Assembly (NCBI GenBank): GCA_031278675.1
Contig: JAITJY010000400.1
Location: 1 to 5,971 of the forward strand
DNA: 5,971 nucleotides
Origin: Bifidobacteriaceae bacterium
GTDB taxonomy: Bacteria > Actinomycetota > Actinomycetes > Actinomycetales > WQXJ01
Direction: 5' to 3'
Shown: piece by piece, positions 1 through 5,513 of the stretch
Position numbering within the stretch: the first letter of the stretch is position 1
How the letters are laid out: each line of letters opens with the position of its first letter
Position numbers and translations under genes: made by a program
Notes under the pieces: model-generated
What the model was told of the DNA's origin: nothing
Database searches by the model: none
The model's input: only the letters and a program-made list of their open reading frames with translations

Positions 1-36
1 GCCGCCCCAGCCGGGCACGCCGCGCGCGGGCCCAAT

Positions 37-84
37 GTTTCAGGCGTATTACAACTCCCATAAGCTTCAGTTTCGTCTGAAACT
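37..84. repeat. Operator-like inverted repeats upstream of the binding-protein gene
   Basis: Two overlapping symmetric structures are visible. The compact one is AGTTTC (69-74), GTCT, GAAACT (79-84), a 16-bp perfect 6-4-6 palindrome of the size bound by dimeric MarR-type winged-helix proteins. The wider one pairs GTTTCAGGCG (37-46) with CGTCTGAAAC (74-83); nine of ten positions match and the tenth would be a G-U pair in RNA. CTTCAG (65-70) is a further partial copy of the TTTCAG half-site. The sites sit next to the weak promoter elements, where a bound protein could control transcription, and the operon encodes its own MarR/GbsR-type regulator. Which protein binds, or whether an RNA hairpin forms instead, cannot be told from the sequence. 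Confidence 0.4.
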
Positions 85-156
85 TAACGGTGGTTTATCC
101 CCTAGCATCATCTTTGGTAAAGCCGGTCCCAAGAATGTGGCCTGCCCTTGAACCTC

Positions 157-162
157 AGGAGG
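157..162 (+). promoter_or_regulatory. Ribosome binding site that fixes the binding-protein start
   Basis: A full-consensus AGGAGG lies five bases before the GTG at 168. It places the real start at 168 rather than at the in-frame GTG at 90. Starting at 168 also gives a compact lipoprotein signal peptide beginning M-K-T-I-R, whereas the longer reading would put 26 unlikely residues in front of it. Confidence 0.9.
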
Positions 163-167
163 AGTCA

Positions 168-1769
168 GTGAAAACCATTCGCACTACCGCCGTCATGAGC
201 GCCAGTTGTGTGCTCGCTCTAGCCTTGGCCGCCTGTGGCGGCAGCGACGATCCAGGCCCAACCGGTACCGCTGGCGGCACCGGCGATTCGGCCATCACGG
301 TTGGCATAGCCACCGTTGACCATCTCACCCCAGGCAACCACGAAACCGCCTACGACGTCCTACTGCCGATCTTCGCTCCGCTGGTCAGCGTAGACGAGAC
401 CGGGACCGTGTCCTATGTCCAAGCCGAATCGATCGAATCCCCCGACGGGATCACCTGGACCGTCAAACTCCGCGACGGCTGGACCTTCCACAACGGCGAA
501 AAGGTGACCTCGGATACCTATATCGACGCCTGGAACTACACCGCCTATGGCCCCAACGCCTGGATCAACAACTTCGAGTTGGCTCCCATTGTGGGCTACG
601 CCGAGATGCAGGGCGAAGCCCCCGCCGCGAAGACCTTGAGCGGGTTGAAGAAGGTTGACGACACCACGTTCACGGTGGAATTGACCGTCGCCGACCGCCA
701 ATTCCCGCTACAGTTGTCGGACGCCCAGACCGCCTTTTATCCGATGCCGGCGGCAGCGTACGAAGACCTGGACGCCTATGACGTCAACCCGATCGGCAAC
801 GGCCCATTCCAGATGGCCGCCGTGTGGGACGCACCCGGCCAAGGCGACATAGTGCTCACCGCCTACCCGGATTACGCCGGAGACAAGCCCGCCATCAGCC
901 AGATCACCTACAAGCCCTATATCGACATTGCCACCGCCTACACCGACGCCTTGGCTGGGACGCTTGACGTAGCGAACGTCGCGGGTTCCAAGACCGCCGT
1001 CGCCAGGGAGGACTTCGGTGACCGGTTCAAGCCGCTCGATGCACCATCGGTCGACTGGTTTGGGTTCAACCCCGACGATCCGCGGTTCGCTGATATCAGG
1101 GTGCGCCAGGCCTTTTCCATGGCGATCGACCGCAGCGCCATCAACGACGCCATCTTCTCCGGTTCGCAAGTTCCCGCCACGTCGCTGACCTCACCTAACA
1201 TGCCTGGTAACCCCGAAGGCATCTGCGGCAAGTATTGCGAATTCCATCCCGATGAAGCGAAAGAACTGCTCGCCGAGGCTGGTGGGCTGGAAGGCACCGT
1301 CGATATCTTGTTTGTCGGCGGCTGGGGCCAAGAAGACATGTTCGAAGCCTTCGCGGCGCAGCTAAGCCAGAACCTCGGCATTAGCGCGATCGCCACGCCA
1401 TCGACCGACTTCGCCGACTTCCAGGCCCGCCGCGATGCCGGCGACTATGGCCTGTTGCGGGGCCACTGGGGAGCCTTGTACGCCAGCCAGCAGAACACGC
1501 TGCGGGCCGCCTTTACCGCAGACGGCCTCGGTTATAACGCCACCTATTACTCCAACCCCGAAGTCGACGCGTTGATCAACGCAGCCGATTCGGCGCCCAC
1601 GCTGGAGGAAGCCTACGCCGGCTACGTCAAGGTCCAGGAACGGATTTTGGAGGATTTCCCGACCATCCCAACGTTCGCCAACCGGTTCTTGTGGGTCACC
1701 TCGGAGCGGATCGACAAGGTGCCATCAACCCAGGGCAGCCCGTTCTTCGCACGGATCACGCTGAAGTGA
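168..1769 (+). CDS. ABC transporter solute-binding lipoprotein, family 5 (OppA/DppA type)
   Basis: Extracellular, membrane-anchored receptor that should capture a peptide-like solute and deliver it to the permeases encoded downstream. The protein is 533 residues, normal for the family. Its signal peptide has a basic start (MKTIR), a hydrophobic core and a lipobox LAAC with the lipidated cysteine at residue 23, followed by a Gly/Asp/Pro/Thr-rich tether. The mature part opens with a strand reading ITVGIA. Around residues 97-123 is the family signature region, W-T-V-K-L-R-D-G-W-T-F-H-N-G-E then V-T-S-D and D-A-W-N. GNGPF (210-214) and VRQAFSMAIDR (312-322) are further family landmarks. A close cysteine pair (353 and 357, CGKYC) may form a disulfide. 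Families of this fold bind oligopeptides, dipeptides, nickel or other solutes, so the ligand is not determined; peptide is inferred from the neighbouring carboxypeptidase. Its last bases overlap the next gene (GTGA). Confidence 0.93.
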   Translation: MKTIRTTAVMSASCVLALALAACGGSDDPGPTGTAGGTGDSAITVGIATVDHLTPGNHETAYDVLLPIFAPLVSVDETGTVSYVQAESIESPDGITWTVKLRDGWTFHNGEKVTSDTYIDAWNYTAYGPNAWINNFELAPIVGYAEMQGEAPAAKTLSGLKKVDDTTFTVELTVADRQFPLQLSDAQTAFYPMPAAAYEDLDAYDVNPIGNGPFQMAAVWDAPGQGDIVLTAYPDYAGDKPAISQITYKPYIDIATAYTDALAGTLDVANVAGSKTAVAREDFGDRFKPLDAPSVDWFGFNPDDPRFADIRVRQAFSMAIDRSAINDAIFSGSQVPATSLTSPNMPGNPEGICGKYCEFHPDEAKELLAEAGGLEGTVDILFVGGWGQEDMFEAFAAQLSQNLGISAIATPSTDFADFQARRDAGDYGLLRGHWGALYASQQNTLRAAFTADGLGYNATYYSNPEVDALINAADSAPTLEEAYAGYVKVQERILEDFPTIPTFANRFLWVTSERIDKVPSTQGSPFFARITLK

Positions 1770-3160
1770 GCGAAACCGTTTGGTCCACCGGCGCGCCGGG
1801 CGAAATAGTCCGGCGCGCCGGTGGCGTGCCAGGTCGCACCACGTTCCCGACCCTTGATGAGTTGGCGACCAGCTTCGAGTCAACGCGGGCGGCTCACCCG
1901 GACCTGGTCCGGCGCCGGCGGATCGGCACCAGTCGGCTCAGTGAACCGATCCACGTCTACACCGTAGGTCAAGGCACCAAACAAAACCTGGTGGTCGGTG
2001 GGGTCCACCCGAACGAGCCGATTGGTTCAATCACGGCCCAACACCTGATCAGCGAGCTTTGCGCCGATCGGGGCCTACGCGAAGCCTTCGACGCGACCTG
2101 GCACATTGTCCCTTGCATTGATCCCGACGGGTACCGTTTGAACGAAAGCTGGTTCGGCCAGCCGACCGACCGTCTCTATTACGCGCGCCGTTTTTACCGC
2201 CCGGCGCCGGATGAACAGGTCGAATGGTCCTTCCCGGTGGACTACAAGCGGGCTTATTTCGACCGGATGATGCCGGAAACGCAGGCCTTGGCCCGCCTGA
2301 TGGACGCGGTCAAACCGGATGTGTACGTCCCGCTGCACAATGCCGAACTGGGTGGCGTGTACTACTACGTCTCGCGGGTCTCCCAGCCGCTGTTCGATCT
2401 GTTGCACGCCGTGCCCCAGGCGCTTGGTCTGCCGCTCGCCTTAGGGGAGCCCGAATCGGGCGACCTGGTGGCCGCAGCGGACGCGATATACCTGATGTTC
2501 GACTTCGCCCACACCTATGACTGGTTGGAAGACCTCGGCGTTGACCCGGTTGGGCCCAAGCCCGCAGGCGATTCGTCGACCGCCTATGTCGCCCGCTACG
2601 GCACGTTGTCGCTGATCGCGGAGTTGCCTTACTGGAGCCATCCGGCCAGCGATGACACTACGCCCACCACGGAGTCTTATGCGGCGTTGTTGAAGCGCAC
2701 CAGCGAACAGCATCTGGAAACCGGGCGGGTGTTGACGGACGCCCTGGCGGCCGCCGGCCCTTACCTGAGCCTTGACACGCCGCTGCGCCGCGGGGCGGAG
2801 GCTTTCGCTCCGGGGATAGCCGAATCAGGCCGGGCGGGTCTGGCCAGGGCAGGCCAGCCCGGCTCGGCGCGCCCGGCGACGGTAGCCGAGCAGTTCTCCT
2901 GCGAGGACGTAGTACATATGTTCCGGCTCCGCTTCGGGTCGATGACGCTCCAGGCCTTAGAAGCAGAATGCCGGGCCGGGCTGGCTCCGTTAGAGGTGCG
3001 GCGGGCGGCGCAAGACCTGGCGGCCCTCTACGCCACTTGGGAGCACGATGCCGTCCGCGCCACCCCAGCCACACCGATCGCCTTGAACAAGGTCGCGGGT
3101 GTCCAATACGGTGCGGTCTTGGCGGCCGGAGCGCTGGCCGCCGGGCTGTTAGATAGCTGA
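1766..3160 (+). CDS. M14-type zinc carboxypeptidase, cytoplasmic, with C-terminal extension
   Basis: Predicted zinc metallopeptidase of 464 residues. The M14 pattern is visible in order: H81-P-N-E84 within GGVHPNEPIG, the HxxE zinc-binding pair; DPDGYR at 119-124, the substrate-binding segment; H191 in VPLHNAELGG, the third zinc ligand; and E286 in LIAELPYW, the catalytic glutamate. No signal peptide or membrane anchor is seen, so it should act in the cytoplasm, probably on what the importer brings in. After the catalytic domain come a Gly/Ala/Arg-rich linker (about 350-373) and a tail of about 90 residues that I do not recognise. I chose the GTG at 1766 because it overlaps the previous stop as GTGA; ribosome binding there is weak, which suggests translational coupling. 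In-frame GTGs at 1691 and 1826 are less likely. A strong inverted repeat lies in codons 7-20. Substrate unknown; murein peptides (as for MpaA) are one possibility among several. Confidence 0.87.
   Translation: MSETVWSTGAPGEIVRRAGGVPGRTTFPTLDELATSFESTRAAHPDLVRRRRIGTSRLSEPIHVYTVGQGTKQNLVVGGVHPNEPIGSITAQHLISELCADRGLREAFDATWHIVPCIDPDGYRLNESWFGQPTDRLYYARRFYRPAPDEQVEWSFPVDYKRAYFDRMMPETQALARLMDAVKPDVYVPLHNAELGGVYYYVSRVSQPLFDLLHAVPQALGLPLALGEPESGDLVAAADAIYLMFDFAHTYDWLEDLGVDPVGPKPAGDSSTAYVARYGTLSLIAELPYWSHPASDDTTPTTESYAALLKRTSEQHLETGRVLTDALAAAGPYLSLDTPLRRGAEAFAPGIAESGRAGLARAGQPGSARPATVAEQFSCEDVVHMFRLRFGSMTLQALEAECRAGLAPLEVRRAAQDLAALYATWEHDAVRATPATPIALNKVAGVQYGAVLAAGALAAGLLDS
1785..1824. repeat. Perfect 15-bp inverted repeat at the binding protein/peptidase junction
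   Basis: The arm CCACCGGCGCGCCGG (1785-1799) is followed, after a 10-base spacer (1800-1809), by its exact reverse complement at 1810-1824. The RNA would form a very stable GC-rich hairpin beginning 15 bases after the binding-protein stop codon. No T-run follows, so it does not look like a standard intrinsic terminator. Hairpins after binding-protein genes of ABC operons, such as the malE-malF REP element of E. coli, are known to stabilise the upstream message and lower expression of distal genes; a similar role here is inference. Each arm also contains the same 12-bp self-palindrome, so a DNA-binding site is the alternative reading. Confidence 0.85.
2836..2861. repeat. GC-rich hairpin in the peptidase linker-coding region
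   Basis: CTGGCC (2840-2845) and GGCCAG (2852-2857) form a perfect stem around a six-base loop. GGG (2836-2838) against CCC (2858-2860), plus C2835 with G2861, extend it past a bulged T2839. It falls in the codons of the Gly/Ala/Arg-rich linker of the carboxypeptidase and may simply reflect the low-complexity composition there. Confidence 0.35.
3121..3142 (+). repeat. Hairpin just upstream of the first permease start
   Basis: GGCGGCCGG (3121-3129) can pair with CTGGCCGCC (3134-3142) around the loop AGCG, giving nine pairs including one G-U. It ends 19 bases before the permease ATG and lies in the last codons of the carboxypeptidase gene (residues Ala-Ala-Gly-Ala-Leu-Ala-Ala-Gly). It could affect initiation on the permease, whose own ribosome binding site is poor, but Ala/Gly-rich GC-rich coding sequence makes such stems fairly common. 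Confidence 0.4.
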
Positions 3161-3161
3161 T

Positions 3162-4106
3162 ATGAGGCTCGCGGCCAGGCTTGGGGGGCGAGTAGGGGGG
3201 CTCGCCTTGGTGTTTTTCGGTGTCACCCTGATTATCTACCTCGCCGTGTTTGCGCTGCCCGGCGATCCGATCCGGGCCTTTTTGGGGCCCAAACAAGTGC
3301 CGGAATCCACCATCGAAGCGTTGCGGATCAAATATCACTTGGATGACCCGATTTGGGTCCAGTACTGGGACTACATCAGCGGGATTTTCCGGGGCGATTT
3401 CGGGACCAACTTCGCGGGTCGGCCGGTGGCGGATCAGATGACTTCGCGCTGGCCCGTCACCATAGCTTTGGGGTTGACGGCGTGGGTGATGGAAATAGTG
3501 GTCGGGGTCGCGATCGGCATAGTTTCGGCGTTGCGAAAAGGCAAGTGGCTGGATTACTCCCTATTAGCGTTCACAGTGCTGGCAAGTTGTATCCCGGTCT
3601 TCGTGATGGGTTTGGTTGCCCAACTGATCTTCGGCGTCAAACTGGGCTGGTTACCGGTCGCCGGCGTGGCGGACGGCTGGCCCGAGTCCTATCTACTCCC
3701 GGCCGCCATCATTGCGATCTTTGGCCTGCCGGCTGTATCGCGCCTGGTCAGAGGCGCAATGGTGGAGTCCTTGGAGGCCGAATACGTCACCATGCTGCGT
3801 GCTCACGGGATGCGTGAAAGCCGGATCATCTCGGTGCACGCGCTACGCAACTCGCTGATCCCGGCATCGACCTACCTGGCGACCGACCTGGGCTACCTGC
3901 TGGGCGGCTCCGTGATTATCGAAGGGATTTTCAACCTTCCCGGGGTCGGCAACCTGATGTTCGACGCGATCAAGTCCCATGAGGGGACCACTGTGGTCGG
4001 GGTCGCCACGGCCTTGATTGTGGTGTTCTTGGCCACCTCACTGTTGATCGAGTTGATCCACGCGCTGCTCGATCCGCGCATCCGGCGAGGTGGACAACAT
4101 GCCTAA
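3162..4106 (+). CDS. Peptide-type ABC transporter permease, DppB/OppB family
   Basis: Inner-membrane subunit that, with the next gene's product, forms the translocation channel. It has 314 residues, usual for DppB-type permeases, and six predicted membrane segments near residues 12-32, 100-123, 132-158, 177-197, 242-258 and 277-302. The stretch ALPGDPI after the first segment and the large external loop before the second are typical of the family. The cytoplasmic EAA loop that docks on the ATPase is at about 202-234 (E-A-E-Y-V-T-M-L-R-A-H-G-M then ALRNSLIP). The C-terminus ends LLDPRIRRGG, as usual. The start is the ATG one base after the peptidase stop; no good Shine-Dalgarno is present, so it is probably translated by coupling. 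The gene ends inside the start region of the next permease. Confidence 0.95.
   Translation: MRLAARLGGRVGGLALVFFGVTLIIYLAVFALPGDPIRAFLGPKQVPESTIEALRIKYHLDDPIWVQYWDYISGIFRGDFGTNFAGRPVADQMTSRWPVTIALGLTAWVMEIVVGVAIGIVSALRKGKWLDYSLLAFTVLASCIPVFVMGLVAQLIFGVKLGWLPVAGVADGWPESYLLPAAIIAIFGLPAVSRLVRGAMVESLEAEYVTMLRAHGMRESRIISVHALRNSLIPASTYLATDLGYLLGGSVIIEGIFNLPGVGNLMFDAIKSHEGTTVVGVATALIVVFLATSLLIELIHALLDPRIRRGGQHA
4088..4093 (+). promoter_or_regulatory. Ribosome binding site for the second permease
   Basis: AGGTGG lies five bases before the ATG at 4099. This favours 4099 over the in-frame GTG at 4090, which sits inside the site itself. The resulting overlap with the upstream permease is 8 bases. Confidence 0.75.
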
Positions 4107-4977
4107 GACCAAGCCTGCCCGGCCCTCCAAGCGGCGCGGCGTCTCACAGCGCTTGTTGACCAAGCCGACGTTTGTGCTACCGGGGATCGCGATCCTGTTG
4201 CTGGTGATCGTGTCGTTGTTCCCGAGCTTTTTCGCGGGCTTGTTCGGCCACGGCGACCCGTATTACGCCGACCTGGCTTACAGTCAGGATGGCCCCTCGC
4301 CGGGGCACCCCTTCGGCTTTGACCTACAAGGACGCGACATTTGGGCCAATGTGATCTATGGCACCAGGACGTCGATCGCGGTCGGTTTGACCGCCACCAT
4401 ACTGGCGGTGGCGATCGCGGTGGTGCTGGGCACGGCCGCAGGCTACAAGGCCGGTCTGATCGACAGTTTGATCACCCGGCTGACGGAGGTCTTCCTTGGG
4501 TTCCCGTTCTTGCTGGCCGCCATCGTGGTCCTCAACTCCATGAGCCAGCGCAACGTGTGGAGCGTCTCGCTGGTGCTGGGAATCTTCGGCTGGCCGGCCA
4601 TGGCTCGCCTGGTGCGGGCCACCGTGCGTCAGGTTTGCCAACTGGACTATGTGATGGCGGCGCGGGTCTTGGGCTTGCCGAGTTGGCGCATTGTCACCCG
4701 CCATGTCCTGCCGAACGCGATCACCCCGGTTTTGATTCTTGCGACCATTGAAATTGGAGTCGTCATAGTGGCCGAATCCTCATTGACCTACCTGGGAGTG
4801 GGCTTGCAACAGCCAACCATTTCCTGGGGTCTGCAAATCGCTGCGGGTTCCCGTAATTTCCAGACCGCGCCACACATGCTGATATTTTCTTCTGCTTTCC
4901 TGACCGTCACGGTGTTGGCCATCATCTGCCTCGGTGAAGCGCTGCGCTCCACCCTCGACCCGAAGAGGCTCGCATGA
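4099..4977 (+). CDS. Peptide-type ABC transporter permease, DppC/OppC family
   Basis: Second channel-forming membrane subunit, 292 residues from the ATG at 4099. It starts with a basic cytoplasmic tail (KTKPARPSKRRG), followed by a first membrane segment at about 25-47. HPFGFDLQGRD (70-80) is the hallmark external motif of DppC-type proteins, corresponding to HPLGTDxxGRD. Further membrane segments lie near 93-114, 132-148, 156-170, 213-235 and 262-283. The EAA loop is at 183-210, with DYVMAARVLGLPSWR and then HVLPNAITPV. SSLTYLGVGLQ-P and SWG at 227-244 are also family-typical. The C-terminus reads STLDPKRLA, close to the usual LDP-R ending. It pairs with the preceding DppB-type permease and overlaps the next gene by four bases (ATGA). 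Confidence 0.95.
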   Translation: MPKTKPARPSKRRGVSQRLLTKPTFVLPGIAILLLVIVSLFPSFFAGLFGHGDPYYADLAYSQDGPSPGHPFGFDLQGRDIWANVIYGTRTSIAVGLTATILAVAIAVVLGTAAGYKAGLIDSLITRLTEVFLGFPFLLAAIVVLNSMSQRNVWSVSLVLGIFGWPAMARLVRATVRQVCQLDYVMAARVLGLPSWRIVTRHVLPNAITPVLILATIEIGVVIVAESSLTYLGVGLQQPTISWGLQIAAGSRNFQTAPHMLIFSSAFLTVTVLAIICLGEALRSTLDPKRLA

Positions 4978-5513
4978 ACGCCGATTACCCCACACCAGGT
5001 CTGAGTGGGCCGGAACCGGTTGGGCGGGCCGAGGCGCTGGAGTGCCAGCGTCGGCAGTTCGCCGAGGATCTCTCACTGATCTGGGAGATGGCCGGGACCT
5101 CGCGGATGGATGGCCGGGTCCTCGGCTACATGATGGTGACCGACCAGCCGTTTTTGTCTTCCGCGCAGTTGGCTAAGTTGTTGCAGGTTTCGACCGGAGC
5201 CATCTCGATGGCGACCAGGCGCCTGGTGGATATGCGTTTTATCCGCCGCCGCTCCGTCGCTGGCGACAGGAGTCACTATTTCGCTTGCGAAGAGGATCCG
5301 TGGGGCAGTTTCTTGTCCCATGAACACCAATTCTTCGACCGGGAGATCGCGACTATCGAGGCCGCCATCGAGGCCTTCGGCCCGGGTAATGACGAGGCGC
5401 GCCGACGGTTGGTCAACGGCCGCGACTATCTGCAATGGGTGGCGCTCTATCACGCAAAAATGCTGTTGGACTGGGAGGCGCACAAACGAGAAAGGGACAA
5501 GGTCAATGGCTGA
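4974..5513 (+). CDS. GbsR/MarR-type winged-helix transcriptional regulator
   Basis: Predicted DNA-binding regulator of 179 residues. The middle has the GbsR-like pattern: M-D-G-R-V-L-G-Y-M-M (45-54), then a helix-turn-helix at about 62-84 (SSAQLAKLLQVSTGAISMAT) with recognition residues STGAISM, followed by RRLVDMRFIRRR and the wing tip around AGDRSHYF (96-103). The remainder is mostly helical, with acidic and basic heptad-like stretches, and is a likely dimerisation region. The ATG at 4974 overlaps the permease stop (ATGA) and has AAGAGG at 4963-4968, five bases upstream. Known GbsR proteins repress choline and glycine-betaine transport genes, but this family is broad in actinobacteria. Its place inside the transporter operon suggests local and autoregulatory control; the effector cannot be deduced. 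Confidence 0.88.
   Translation: MNADYPTPGLSGPEPVGRAEALECQRRQFAEDLSLIWEMAGTSRMDGRVLGYMMVTDQPFLSSAQLAKLLQVSTGAISMATRRLVDMRFIRRRSVAGDRSHYFACEEDPWGSFLSHEHQFFDREIATIEAAIEAFGPGNDEARRRLVNGRDYLQWVALYHAKMLLDWEAHKRERDKVNG

Larger units (their letters stand above)
1..167 (+). promoter_or_regulatory. Leader and probable promoter region of the peptide-transport operon
   Basis: This is the only stretch without a convincing gene. Bases 1-33 are extremely GC-rich, include the palindrome CCGCGCGCGG (20-29), and may be the tail of an upstream gene or its terminator. One forward frame stays open from base 1 to a TAA at 61-63 and another to a TGA at 148-150, but neither can be recognised. From about base 34 the composition turns AT-richer, as expected of a promoter. 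Weak -10-like hexamers of the actinobacterial TAnnnT form are TAAGCT (61-66), 17 bases after TTTCAG (38-43), and TAGCAT (103-108); neither has a good -35 partner. The region holds two overlapping inverted repeats, listed separately, and ends with a strong ribosome binding site. That a promoter lies here is inferred from position and composition. Confidence 0.5.

Noticed and set aside
90..167. GTG at 90 as start of the binding protein
   Set aside because: There is no ribosome binding site before it, while AGGAGG precedes the GTG at 168, which also begins a clean lipoprotein signal peptide.
1785..1824. The 15-bp inverted repeat as an intrinsic terminator or transposon end
   Set aside because: No T-run follows, the overlapping downstream gene must be transcribed through it, and there is no transposase gene or target duplication nearby.
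2658..3338. Long open frame (226 codons) on the minus strand
   Set aside because: It lies opposite the well-supported peptidase and permease genes; its Pro/Arg-rich content is what the reverse strand of GC-rich coding DNA yields.
3353..3817. Forward open frame of 154 codons inside the first permease gene
   Set aside because: It is out of frame with the clear DppB-type permease and its translation shows no membrane segments or family motifs.
4324..4704. Minus-strand open frame of 126 codons opposite the second permease
   Set aside because: It is rich in His, Gln, Arg and Asp as expected from the complement of membrane-protein codons, and has no recognisable motif.
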